Of a DNA stretch of 64,000 bases, positions 9,280 to 17,383 are shown in pieces. The position numbers and the translations under genes were made by a program. Position 1 is the first letter of the stretch. Each line of letters begins with the position of its first letter. This stretch comes from Actinobacteria bacterium UBA4426 (GTDB lineage: Bacteria > Actinomycetota > Actinomycetes > S36-B12), in contig DGQA01000005.1 in assembly GCA_002390705.1 (NCBI GenBank), forward strand, positions 24,268-88,267, read 5' to 3'. The notes beneath the pieces are model-generated. The model ran no database searches. It was given only the letters and a program-made list of their open reading frames with translations, and was not told the DNA's origin.

Positions 9280-9653
9280 CCCTGCCCCTCGTGAGAACCG
9301 GCGTGGACCTTGTCTCAGTGGCCCGTCTGCAGCACCTTCTCGCTGTTGTCGGAGAACCCTTTAGTCGAAAAACTTGGACGACCCAAGAAGTTACTGATTG
9401 CGCAGGCCGAACCGAAAGCCTCGCCGCCAGGTGGGCTGCAAAGGAAGCGACTCTCAAAGCCCTTGGGGCAGGGGTTGGTGAGATCCCGATGACCGACATC
9501 GAAATTTATTCGCAGCAGAGCGGAGCCCCTGAGCTAGCACTTTCCGGACGCGCCGCAGCGGCCGGGCGCGACGCGGGACTAAATTGCTGGAGCGTTTCGC
9601 TTTCGCATGATTCGGGCTTGGCGATCGCCTTTGTCATTGGTCTGGGAGCGTAG
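9276..9653 (+). CDS. acpS: Holo-[acyl-carrier-protein] synthase (4'-phosphopantetheinyl transferase)
   Basis: A 125-residue AcpS-type enzyme that moves phosphopantetheine from CoA to a carrier-protein Ser. The metal-binding GVDLVSVARL is at the N-terminus and the family signature AARWAAKEATLKALG is central. The length is typical. The GTG start overlaps the stop of the adenylation-carrier gene in a GTGA junction, so the two are translationally coupled; this enzyme is the natural candidate to activate that carrier domain. It may also be the housekeeping AcpS for fatty-acid synthesis. Confidence 0.92.
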   Translation: MTLPLVRTGVDLVSVARLQHLLAVVGEPFSRKTWTTQEVTDCAGRTESLAARWAAKEATLKALGAGVGEIPMTDIEIYSQQSGAPELALSGRAAAAGRDAGLNCWSVSLSHDSGLAIAFVIGLGA

Positions 9654-9829
9654 TTCTTACGTGCAATTGAAAGTCGCCCAGAAACCCCTCGCCCTTATAA
9701 CCTCGGTTAAATACCAATGCGCGCATCTATAAGTCTAAATTCCCACGTTCGAGTTCATTAATCTGGCGCGGATCAACTTTCCCCGAGGCTAGTCTGAAAG
9801 AAACATCGTTAATCTGCCATGCTTAAGGC

Positions 9830-10645
9830 GTGGGACGACATCAAATACCTGAATTTAATGAGCTCGGCGCAACCGTCGTTCGCGGGCTTTTCACACCCGA
9901 TGAAGTGAACATGATCAGACTTGGGATTGAAAAGAACTTAGCCAGTCCAGGTCCGATGTTTAAAATTGCGAGCCAGCCCGATGATCCCGGTCGTTTCGTT
10001 GAAGATTTTTGCAACTGGAATCGCATCGATGAATTTCGAACAATTGCATTTGAGTCCAGGGCCGCTGACGTCGCACAGCAACTTATGGGCGGTTCGAGCG
10101 TGCGCCTCTTTCATGACCACTTGCTAGTAAAGGAACCCGGCACCCAGCAGGAAACCCCATGGCACCAAGACCAGCCGTATTACAACGTAGATGGCGACTT
10201 GAACTGTTCCATGTGGGCACCGGTTGATCCGGTCGCCCTGGAGTCAACCCTTGAGTTCAATGCCGGCTCCCATAAAAAGGGTTGGCTCATCCCACGAACC
10301 TTTATGGACAATCAAGCCAAATGGTTCCCCGAAGGCGCCATGTCGGAAATCCCTAAGATCGAAGCCGATCGGAATGCCTTCGAGATTCTTGGCTGGGATC
10401 TACAACCGGGCGACGCCGTCTTTTTTCACATGCTGACCATCCACCATTCATACGGTGTACCTGGACCGAACCGGCGTCGCGCATTTTCGCTCCGATTCTT
10501 GGGCGATGACATGGTTCACGCCCCACGAGACTGGATCACCTCACCCAACTTTGATGGCCTCAATCTTGAGATTCCGGCTGGTGCACCGATGGAGCACGAT
10601 CTGTTCCCCTTGCTCCGCGAAGCCTCAAGGAGCACGTCTGAGTAA
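9830..10645 (+). CDS. Phytanoyl-CoA dioxygenase (PhyH) family protein
   Basis: A 271-residue Fe(II)/2-oxoglutarate-dependent oxygenase of the PhyH family. The metal triad is visible as His112 and Asp114 (TPWHQDQPYY) and a distal His at 205/206 (TIHHSYG). The Arg cluster PNRRRAF about ten residues later fits 2-oxoglutarate binding. These enzymes hydroxylate small molecules or lipids; the substrate cannot be read here. The GTG start is the first that preserves the N-terminus. It converges with the flavoprotein gene with only a few bases between. Confidence 0.85.
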   Translation: MGRHQIPEFNELGATVVRGLFTPDEVNMIRLGIEKNLASPGPMFKIASQPDDPGRFVEDFCNWNRIDEFRTIAFESRAADVAQQLMGGSSVRLFHDHLLVKEPGTQQETPWHQDQPYYNVDGDLNCSMWAPVDPVALESTLEFNAGSHKKGWLIPRTFMDNQAKWFPEGAMSEIPKIEADRNAFEILGWDLQPGDAVFFHMLTIHHSYGVPGPNRRRAFSLRFLGDDMVHAPRDWITSPNFDGLNLEIPAGAPMEHDLFPLLREASRSTSE

Positions 10646-10651
10646 CTGCCG

Positions 10652-12238
10652 CTACATCTGAGCCCCTTGGCCGCCGTACCCGATCTCACCGGTCAGTATG
10701 GCGTGAGCCGCGTTGTGCCCCGGTATCCCAGAGACACCCCCGCCTCTGGCTGCACCACTGCCACACAGAAAAACACTACGATGAGTGGTTTCCACACCCC
10801 ACTTCCCGACCTGATCACTTTCCATCGCCCACGGCCAATCCAAGGGCGTGTGAAAAATGTTCCCCGTCGGGATACCGAGGCTGTGCTCAATATCAAGGGT
10901 GGTATTCACTTCCATACAGATCTTACCGCTGGCATCTTGATACAGACAGTCTTCAATCGACTCGTCAAGGACCGAATTCAAAGTTTTCAGCACTGCCTTT
11001 TTTGCATCTTCACGTGTATACGGACTTTCATTGCGAGAGAAGAGTTCATGCGGAGTGTGCAAGGCAAAGAGCGTGAGGGTGTGAACGCCTTGTTCTTGAA
11101 GTTCGGGTGAAAGTATCGACGGGTCTGTCAAGCTGTGACAATAGATTTCAGCCGGTAGTAGGTCTGGTAGTTCGCCCGCGACCGCGATTGCAAAAGCACG
11201 TTGGAGCTGTTCATAACTTTCATTGATGTGAAATGTTCCATTAAATGCCTCACGCGAACTGCCGGCACGGATCCGAGGAAGGCGTTTGAGCAACATATTG
11301 ACCTTGATTTGCGCACCACCATCGGGCAACGGGATTTCACGCTCCGGCTCTCCCAATAATTGCGCAAGAACTGCCGGTGCCGCATTCACCAACACTCGCG
11401 TGGCCGTTACCTCCCCCATTGAAGTCCCAATCGTGACCGAACCTTCGCTTGGCCTCATCCACGAAACGGGTGTGGACAGTGAGATCTGCACTCCGAGGCC
11501 TCGGGCAATTGCATCAAGTTGACCAGTGACCTGGCCCATTCCACCTACAGGCACATCCCAGTCACCTGTCCCGTTTCCGATCACGTGATACAGGAAACAA
11601 ATATTTGCTCGCTTGTCATCACCGTGGGCGTCCGCAAAAGTTCCAATCAGGGCGTCGGTGAGAATAATTCCCCGTAGGACATCATTAGAGATAGATTTTT
11701 CGATGACTTCGCCCAATGGCCTTTCAAAGAAGTCTTCCCAATCGTCTTCATTGCCAATCAGGGCGCGCATTTGATCTCGCGAAATAAGAGGCTGGGTCAG
11801 AGTGGGAAAGACTTTCTTGGCGATCCGGGCTGTCCGGGCATAAAAGTCGACCCACGCTGTGGCATCCGTCTCATTTCCGGTGAAATTGGTGATTTGCTGG
11901 CGTAACGCGCTTTCATTATCTGCAGGGATCACTAGGCCACGATCCGGCTGCTGCGGATCCGGGGTGAAACTGGAAACAGATCGCTTTACTGTAGTGAGTT
12001 TCATCCCCAGATCAACGCGGATCTGCTCGGGCAGCAACGAAACTAGATAGGAGTATTTGCTCAACCGTGCCGGCACTCCTGGGAAAATTTCCGTTGAAAT
12101 CGCGGCTCCGCCGACTTGATCGGCGGCTTCGAAGATCGTCACCGCGAGACCGGCTTTAGCCAAGTAGCAGGCCGCAACTAGGCCGTTATGCCCGGCACCG
12201 ATAATGGCGACGTCCACCTGGTCCATTTGCTTGTTCAC
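10652..12238 (-). CDS. FAD-dependent oxidoreductase, phytoene desaturase / PYROXD2-like
   Basis: A 528-residue flavoprotein of the phytoene-dehydrogenase-related group (COG1233). The dinucleotide-binding motif GAGHNGLVAACYLAKAGLAVTIFEA is at residues about 15-39, followed by VGGAAISTE typical of this family. The C-terminal FLCGSGAARGGGVSGIPGHNAA matches the second FAD-contact motif. No carotenoid genes lie nearby, so it is more likely a PYROXD2-like oxidoreductase of unknown substrate than a carotenoid desaturase. The GTG start has AAAGGA upstream. Confidence 0.85.
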   Translation of the reverse strand: MNKQMDQVDVAIIGAGHNGLVAACYLAKAGLAVTIFEAADQVGGAAISTEIFPGVPARLSKYSYLVSLLPEQIRVDLGMKLTTVKRSVSSFTPDPQQPDRGLVIPADNESALRQQITNFTGNETDATAWVDFYARTARIAKKVFPTLTQPLISRDQMRALIGNEDDWEDFFERPLGEVIEKSISNDVLRGIILTDALIGTFADAHGDDKRANICFLYHVIGNGTGDWDVPVGGMGQVTGQLDAIARGLGVQISLSTPVSWMRPSEGSVTIGTSMGEVTATRVLVNAAPAVLAQLLGEPEREIPLPDGGAQIKVNMLLKRLPRIRAGSSREAFNGTFHINESYEQLQRAFAIAVAGELPDLLPAEIYCHSLTDPSILSPELQEQGVHTLTLFALHTPHELFSRNESPYTREDAKKAVLKTLNSVLDESIEDCLYQDASGKICMEVNTTLDIEHSLGIPTGNIFHTPLDWPWAMESDQVGKWGVETTHRSVFLCGSGAARGGGVSGIPGHNAAHAILTGEIGYGGQGAQM

Positions 12239-12258
12239 GAAATCCTTTGACTAGAAAC

Positions 12259-13134
12259 TTATTCGCCTGACGCAGGGATTGAGACGCCAAGTTCGCGCAG
12301 CCGCTCACATGAATCACTATAAACGTCATCAATCACGGCGCAGGTCGAATCGTCAAAGTCACGACGCCAACGTCCGGCGTGCGAGCCATCAGGGGTAACG
12401 CGTGCCTTAAACCAATCGCGCATTTCACGGGAGTCCTCGAGCTCGCAATGCTCAAGGATCAAGTCCACGGACGCATCACGCTCAGTAACGACTAGATCTT
12501 GTAAGTCCAAGGTCAACACCGCGCCTGCCTCACACCTCTTCACCGCCTGATCAGATTTAATCATGCGCTTCTCCCATAGCGCTACTGCCTCGAACACATC
12601 ACTCGGTCCAAAAGTCTGATGTACGAAGCTCGCTGCCACATCGCGTCCGTCACGCACCATCACGACCACTTTATGTTGTGGGTAAATAGGTGCGATCAGA
12701 TTTGCTTTCCGGGCATTCGCAGGGGTGGTATCCACCCAACGTTCGGCATCGCAACCCAGTGCGACTTTTTCCATGATTGAATAAACGAGTACCTGGCTTG
12801 CCTGCTGTGGACTATTTTCAAAGTGAGCTAGGTACTTGTCTGTCGTTTCGGTCACAAACTCCTGTGACATAGAAGTGTGCAGTCCGGAATTTTCGTCACG
12901 AAAAAACCACCGGTTATGGATACGATCAACGGCAAGCTCCGCAGCTTTTAACCCCGCGGGCTTACCAGCCTTTGCCAGTGCATCGGCAATGCCATTATTG
13001 CCAGTAATAAATCGAACTTCCGAGGGTAATGTCATAGTCACCGCAGGATGATGATCCAAAAGATCACCGACAATTGTTGAACCACTACGACCGGTTCCGC
13101 CCACAAAGACGGGATTGAGTGAAGAACTACCCAC
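12259..13134 (-). CDS. Sulfotransferase family protein
   Basis: The protein has 291 residues from the chosen GTG. The N-terminal phosphosulfate-binding loop VGGTGRSGSTIVGDLLDHHP and the second cofactor motif VVMVRDGRDVAASFVH are both present, so PAPS-dependent sulfation of an acceptor is likely. The GTG at 13134 is preferred because it overlaps the upstream DUF3618 stop by 8 nt (coupling) and puts the P-loop near the N-terminus; a TTG at 13170 is the alternative. It sits 20 nt before the flavoprotein gene on the same strand, probably one operon. Confidence 0.82.
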   Translation of the reverse strand: MGSSSLNPVFVGGTGRSGSTIVGDLLDHHPAVTMTLPSEVRFITGNNGIADALAKAGKPAGLKAAELAVDRIHNRWFFRDENSGLHTSMSQEFVTETTDKYLAHFENSPQQASQVLVYSIMEKVALGCDAERWVDTTPANARKANLIAPIYPQHKVVVMVRDGRDVAASFVHQTFGPSDVFEAVALWEKRMIKSDQAVKRCEAGAVLTLDLQDLVVTERDASVDLILEHCELEDSREMRDWFKARVTPDGSHAGRWRRDFDDSTCAVIDDVYSDSCERLRELGVSIPASGE

Positions 13135-13396
13135 GACGGCGAAGCAACTTGATCGCGACAACGCCGACAACTACCGCGCCCACGATTGCAACCCGCTTAG
13201 TGCGAATGGCGCCGAAATCATCGGTGAACCAACTTTGAGCCGAATGCAAGCCACGTTGGGCCAGTCGGCCCGGAGCAGTCTGCTCGCGCAAGTGGGTTAC
13301 AGAATTGATAAATTCAGCACGGGCCACTTCGATTTCGGACTGTAACTCCGCTAACCGCGGATTTTCCGATTCTTTACTTGCTTCTTGTTCGCTCAC
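13127..13396 (-). CDS. DUF3618 small membrane protein
   Basis: An 89-residue protein with an acidic N-terminus, the DUF3618-like segment EIEVARAEFINSVTHLREQ, and a C-terminal hydrophobic anchor (VAIVGAVVVGVVAIKLL) ending in RRRG. It is probably anchored in the membrane with the coiled region in the cytosol. The GTG at 13396 is chosen because a TAGGCT hexamer lies exactly 6 nt upstream (leaderless); a GTG two codons earlier is also in frame. Function unknown. It overlaps the sulfotransferase gene. Confidence 0.8.
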   Translation of the reverse strand: MSEQEASKESENPRLAELQSEIEVARAEFINSVTHLREQTAPGRLAQRGLHSAQSWFTDDFGAIRTKRVAIVGAVVVGVVAIKLLRRRG

Positions 13397-13472
13397 CCCC
13401 ACAGCCTAACGCGATGTAGATCCCCCGAGAACCACGGCTCCAGGGTTACACCTAGACTCCGCAGGCACTCTC

Positions 13473-13554
13473 GCGGGAGTGGTGGAATTGGCAGACACGC
13501 AGGTTTTAGGTACCTGTGTCTTCGGACGTGCGGGTTCAAGTCCCGCCTCCCGCA
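13473..13554 (+). tRNA. tRNA-Leu (anticodon TAG)
   Basis: A class II tRNA of 82 nt. Acceptor arms GCGGGAG and CTCCCGC pair fully, and the anticodon arm CAGGT-TTTAGGT-ACCTG gives TAG. A long variable arm (TGTCTTCGGACG) and the T arm GCGGG-TTCAAGT-CCCGC follow. The discriminator is A; CCA is not encoded. Confidence 0.95.
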
Positions 13555-13712
13555 CATTAAACAGCTTCCCGGTGAGACGTGAGGTAAATCTGTGCGAGTC
13601 ACTTTCGAGTGAGCCCCTGCGCAACATGATGCTTGATGGAAGTTCTTTGAACCGTAGGAACTACTACCCGGGTGTCTCCTTTGCGCACTTTTCCTGAATT
13701 TAGGACAGTGAA

Positions 13713-14309
13713 TCAGTCTTTTAGCGCAATAGTGAGGCTGGCGAGGGCCTTACCCCGGTGACTAATTGAGTCCTTCAATTCTGAGGTCATTTCAGCGCTG
13801 GTGACCTCGTGGCCGTGGGGTACGAAGATTGGGTCGTATCCGAATCCGTTTTCACCTCGTGGCGCATCGATCAACGTGCCCGGCATTTGGCCTTCGACTA
13901 CGAACTCGGTTCCATCGGGGTGAACGTACGCGGCCGCGCACACAAAACTCGCACCGCGGCGATCGATTGGGACTTGAGAAATTTGGGCGAGGATCAACTC
14001 AAGGTTTGCCCGATCATTGCCGTGGGTTCCCGACCAGCGCGCGGAGAGAATTCCCGGCATGCCGTTAAGGGCGTCAACACAAAGTCCGGAGTCATCTCCC
14101 ACCGTGGGTAAACCCGTAAATTCGCTGACCGCCCGCGCCTTGAGCAATGCGTTGGCAGCGAATGTTGCACCGGTTTCTTCAACGTCCGGCAGATTGGGGA
14201 ATTTCGCAGTTCCGACCAATTCGATGTCGAGGCCGCCTTGCTCAAGGATTCGGCGCATCTCTTCGATCTTATGATTATTTCGAGAGGCGATAACTAGCTT
14301 CTGGGTCAT
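13713..14309 (-). CDS. rdgB: XTP/dITP diphosphatase (non-canonical purine NTP pyrophosphatase)
   Basis: A 198-residue HAM1/RdgB protein that hydrolyses dITP and XTP to monophosphates and so keeps deaminated purines out of nucleic acids. Seen: LVIASRNNHKIEEM at the N-terminus, VGDDSGLCVDALNG with the catalytic acidic pair, SARWSG, and FGYDPIF. It sits downstream of rph and murI on the same strand, the usual actinobacterial order. Confidence 0.95.
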   Translation of the reverse strand: MTQKLVIASRNNHKIEEMRRILEQGGLDIELVGTAKFPNLPDVEETGATFAANALLKARAVSEFTGLPTVGDDSGLCVDALNGMPGILSARWSGTHGNDRANLELILAQISQVPIDRRGASFVCAAAYVHPDGTEFVVEGQMPGTLIDAPRGENGFGYDPIFVPHGHEVTSAEMTSELKDSISHRGKALASLTIALKD

Positions 14310-14326
14310 ATTAATTTTCGCCCTAG

Positions 14327-15043
14327 TTAAGCGAGGGCTTTGACCTGGAGTGCGGCTAAATCAAGGCAACCTTGGGCTGCGAGATCAAGGAGCTGATTAA
14401 GTAGATCGCGGTCAAAAGCCTCACCTTCAGCGGTTCCCTGAACTTCGATGAACTTGCCGCTGCCGGTCATGACGACATTCATGTCTGTGTCCGCATTAAC
14501 GTCGTCGTCGTAGTGAAGGTCAAGACGTGGTTCACCTTCGACGATTCCAACGCTCACCGCTGCAACTGAATCAATAATGGGGTCTTTTGTGACAAGACCT
14601 TTCTCTTTGGCCCATGCGATGGAGTCAACGAGGGCGATATAGGCCCCGGTGATAGCAGCAGTTCTCGTTCCACCATCTGCTTGAAGAACATCACAATCGA
14701 TCAGAATTGAATTCTCACCAAGAGCATTCATGTCGACCGCTGCCCGCAAACTGCGACCAATGAGTCGAGAGATTTCCTGGGTGCGACCGGACTGCTTTCC
14801 CTTGACGGACTCGCGCTGATTACGGGTATTGGTGGCTCTGGGAAGCATGCTGTACTCGGCAGTGACCCAGCCCGTTCCTTCACCTTTGAGCCAACGTGGA
14901 ACTCCGGAAGTAAATGACGCGGTGCACAGAACCTTGGTGCGACCAAACGTCACCAGAGTCGAACCTTCAGCATGCTCGGACCAGCCTCGCTCAAAGGTTA
15001 CTGCTCGAAGTTGATCTGCTGTTCTACCATCGGTTCTCGTCAT
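14327..15043 (-). CDS. rph: Ribonuclease PH
   Basis: A 238-residue phosphorolytic exoribonuclease that trims tRNA 3' ends. The N-terminus MTRTDGRTADQLRAVTFERGW is the family's usual start; this fixes the ATG at 15043 rather than a codon ten residues upstream inside murI. The phosphate-binding RTAAITGAYIA region and the RSLRAAVD segment are intact. It lies between murI and rdgB on one strand. Confidence 0.95.
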   Translation of the reverse strand: MTRTDGRTADQLRAVTFERGWSEHAEGSTLVTFGRTKVLCTASFTSGVPRWLKGEGTGWVTAEYSMLPRATNTRNQRESVKGKQSGRTQEISRLIGRSLRAAVDMNALGENSILIDCDVLQADGGTRTAAITGAYIALVDSIAWAKEKGLVTKDPIIDSVAAVSVGIVEGEPRLDLHYDDDVNADTDMNVVMTGSGKFIEVQGTAEGEAFDRDLLNQLLDLAAQGCLDLAALQVKALA

Positions 15044-15053
15044 GAGGCCAAGG

Positions 15054-15866
15054 TTAATGGTCGCGCTGTGCATTCACACTAATGGTGTCAACCGATGCGA
15101 CTTCCGGACCGAGAAATCTGCGGCCAAACTCCTTGAAATGCTGTGGCTTACCGCTTACTTGGAACTGGTAGATAGGCGGTGGGCCATTAACAGGGGCAAG
15201 TACCTGATTCTCCTGTAGCACCCGATAGAGGTCTTTAGCCGTTTCCTCGGCGCTGCTCACCAGAGTGACGTTTTCTCCGAGGACATAAGAAATTGGGCCA
15301 ACGAGTAGTGGGTAATGCGTGCAACCGAGCACCACGGTGTCAACATCGGAGTCTCGGATTGCGTCGAGATACTCATGGGCCACTTTGAGCGCTTGGTCAC
15401 CGGTTGTCACACCCGCTTCCACCAGTTCCACGAATTGCGGACAGGCAACGCTTGTGAGTGTGACATTTGTTGCCGCTTCGAAAGCATCGTCATAGGCCTT
15501 TGAATTAATGGTGGTGCGGGTCCCAATCACGGCAACGCTGCCATTACGTGTTGCTGCTGCAGCCCTTCTCGCCGCCGGGTGAATTACTTCAACAACCGGG
15601 ACTGAATAACGCTCGCGGGCATCACGTAACATCGCTGCGCTCGCTGTATTACATGCGATTACTAGAGCCTTGACACCTGAATCCACGAGATGATCCAGAA
15701 GCTCCAAGGCGTAGGAGCGGACTTCAGCGATTGGCCTAGGCCCATAAGGACCGCGCGCCGTGTCACCCACATACCGGATTGACTCATGTGGCAACTGGTC
15801 AATAATGGCTCGCGCCACGGTTAATCCGCCAAAGCCCGAGTCGAAAACACCGATTGGTTGTTCCAT
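15054..15866 (-). CDS. murI: Glutamate racemase
   Basis: A 270-residue cytosolic racemase that makes D-glutamate for peptidoglycan. Both catalytic cysteines lie in their motifs: IACNTASAA and LGCTHYPLL. The N-terminal IGVFDSGFGGLTVARAI is diagnostic. GGGAT precedes the ATG. It heads the murI-rph-rdgB group. Confidence 0.96.
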   Translation of the reverse strand: MEQPIGVFDSGFGGLTVARAIIDQLPHESIRYVGDTARGPYGPRPIAEVRSYALELLDHLVDSGVKALVIACNTASAAMLRDARERYSVPVVEVIHPAARRAAAATRNGSVAVIGTRTTINSKAYDDAFEAATNVTLTSVACPQFVELVEAGVTTGDQALKVAHEYLDAIRDSDVDTVVLGCTHYPLLVGPISYVLGENVTLVSSAEETAKDLYRVLQENQVLAPVNGPPPIYQFQVSGKPQHFKEFGRRFLGPEVASVDTISVNAQRDH

Positions 15867-15971
15867 AGTGATCCCAGCCTACAAACAAAATGTCAAGGGA
15901 ATCAGCCCCCACCGCCGGTAATATGTGGGTGTTCCCTGAACGGGCGCGCAATCACAACAAAGGGAGTACCC

Positions 15972-16385
15972 ATGTCACAGGCCGAAACGGTGCGTCGCCC
16001 ATTCGGGATCACGCTGGTAGCAATGCTGATCGGATTTGGCGCCGTGTTAAACATCACTTTTGGTATCTTGATGATTTTTGCAATCTTCGGCACCAATCCC
16101 ACCCTTACCGACCCGTTGGGCAACGACCACGTTATCAGTGGAGGCTGGCTGCTTGTCAACGGAATAATCACCTTGATCTTGGGCCTGATGTACCTGTGGC
16201 TAATCAAGATGACCATGATCGGGTCAGCGACTGCTCAGGTCATTATCCAGATGCTTGCCGTGATTAATATCGTGTTTGCAATTTTCAACCTGCCATACGG
16301 TTGGTGGACAATTTTCATCAACTTGATCATTTTGCTCATGGTGAGTAGCGCTAAAGCCACAATGTGGTTCAGGCAAACCGACTAG
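15972..16385 (+). CDS. Small four-helix membrane protein, unknown function
   Basis: A 137-residue protein with four hydrophobic segments (about residues 12-35, 52-75, 80-100 and 105-125) and short loops. I do not recognise the family. The ATG at 15972 is supported by an AAAGGGAG ribosome site; the frame extends upstream without one. It ends in a clear terminator and is the only forward gene between murI and DUF2017. Confidence 0.7.
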   Translation: MSQAETVRRPFGITLVAMLIGFGAVLNITFGILMIFAIFGTNPTLTDPLGNDHVISGGWLLVNGIITLILGLMYLWLIKMTMIGSATAQVIIQMLAVINIVFAIFNLPYGWWTIFINLIILLMVSSAKATMWFRQTD

Positions 16386-16396
16386 TTCCATTTGAG

Positions 16397-16445
16397 ACGG
16401 TGACCGAGTCGGTACTGACTACCGGATCGGTCACCGTTTTGTTTT
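16397..16445 (+). terminator. Rho-independent terminator
   Basis: ACGGTGACCGA (16397-16407) pairs perfectly with TCGGTCACCGT (16427-16437). The loop can itself fold through CGGTA/TACCG. TTTTGTTTT follows. It ends the forward small membrane-protein gene and abuts the stop of the opposing DUF2017 gene. Confidence 0.9.
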
Positions 16446-16984
16446 CACTCTTCGCCAAAGTAACCAATTGAAATCAAGGTTTCCTGCATCCAGGTGAGCC
16501 AGTTGTAGAGTTCATGTAGTTGATAAAACGGATCTGATTCTGATCGTTCTTCAGTCCATGATTCTTGATCGATCTCAAGTCGGGTACCCAGCGCCAAACG
16601 CAGGCTATTGAGAAATCCCACCCATTGTTGCCATTGATCGGGGTTGAGTGTGAGCTTTGTTCGCCCCTCCAAGTCCGCCAGTACCCGCTTCGCCCTCGTC
16701 ACATTTGTGTCCCTCAACGAACGTTCAGTGAATCTTCTGAACTCCATTGAAGCATCTGGGTCATCGGGATACGCATCAGGAAAAAGTCTGGTTGAGATTG
16801 GGTCTGTCGGTTTCGCCGCTTGTGAATCAATCCCGATTAGCGCTGCCAGCGGGTCTTCATTTTTGACCACTTCGCTGTCCGGCGAAGTAATGTCAAGTAA
16901 CTGGTTGGCGAGATCGCCCAGAACTTTGACTTCAATCGTTTCAACGTGGATCACGATCTGCTCGCCATCGGCTTTAATCTCCAT
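16445..16984 (-). CDS. DUF2017 family protein
   Basis: A 179-residue cytosolic protein of the actinobacterial DUF2017 family, which is regularly encoded next to clpS as here. It is acidic and mostly helical, with no catalytic motif that I can see. GAGGG precedes the ATG. It follows clpS by 21 nt on the same strand, so a link to ClpS-dependent proteolysis is plausible but unproven. Confidence 0.85.
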   Translation of the reverse strand: MEIKADGEQIVIHVETIEVKVLGDLANQLLDITSPDSEVVKNEDPLAALIGIDSQAAKPTDPISTRLFPDAYPDDPDASMEFRRFTERSLRDTNVTRAKRVLADLEGRTKLTLNPDQWQQWVGFLNSLRLALGTRLEIDQESWTEERSESDPFYQLHELYNWLTWMQETLISIGYFGEE

Positions 16985-17005
16985 GTGCCCTCAGCCCTTA
17001 GCCGT

Positions 17006-17338
17006 TTAGTCTTTGGACAGAGTGGCCCAGAGGCCATAAGTATGCATTGCCGCAACGTCTTTTTCCATGGCTTCTCGGCTGCCAGTTGACACAACTGCCT
17101 TGCCTTGCGTGTGGACCAGCAGCATGAGGTAGTCGGCCTTTTCCTTACTGAATGTGAAGTACTCCATAAACACGTAGGTAACGTATTTCATTAGGTTGAT
17201 GGGGTCATCCCACACCGTCGTGGACCACGGACGGTCCATCTCGCTGTCCAGCCCTAGTTCGGGGATGGTTTCCAATGGGGTCGCGGTCAAGGTCACAGGC
17301 ATCGGTACAGGCATCGGTCTAAGCAACGTCATCAACAC
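17006..17338 (-). CDS. clpS: ATP-dependent Clp protease adaptor ClpS
   Basis: ClpS binds N-degron substrates and delivers them to the ClpAP/ClpCP protease. The core WDDPINLMKYVTYVFMEYF, then KADYLMLLVHTQGKAVV and GSREAMEKDV, covers the substrate pocket and the Clp-docking face. The N-terminal 30 residues are Pro/Met-rich and probably flexible. The start is a GTG at 17338, preceded at 6 nt by a -10-like CACAAT; an ATG two codons later is possible. Confidence 0.92.
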   Translation of the reverse strand: MLMTLLRPMPVPMPVTLTATPLETIPELGLDSEMDRPWSTTVWDDPINLMKYVTYVFMEYFTFSKEKADYLMLLVHTQGKAVVSTGSREAMEKDVAAMHTYGLWATLSKD

Positions 17339-17383
17339 TGTGACATTGTGACATGGCCCGGGCTAATCAACTAGAGTTGGAAT

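Noticed and set aside
10652..12238. Carotenoid (phytoene) desaturase and a carotenoid cluster
   Set aside because: There are no crtB, crtE or cyclase genes nearby and the N-terminal pattern is closer to PYROXD2-like proteins.
13603..13616. TCACT-TTCG-AGTGA hairpin downstream of tRNA-Leu
   Set aside because: The stem is only 5 bp and no T-run follows; it is probably chance.
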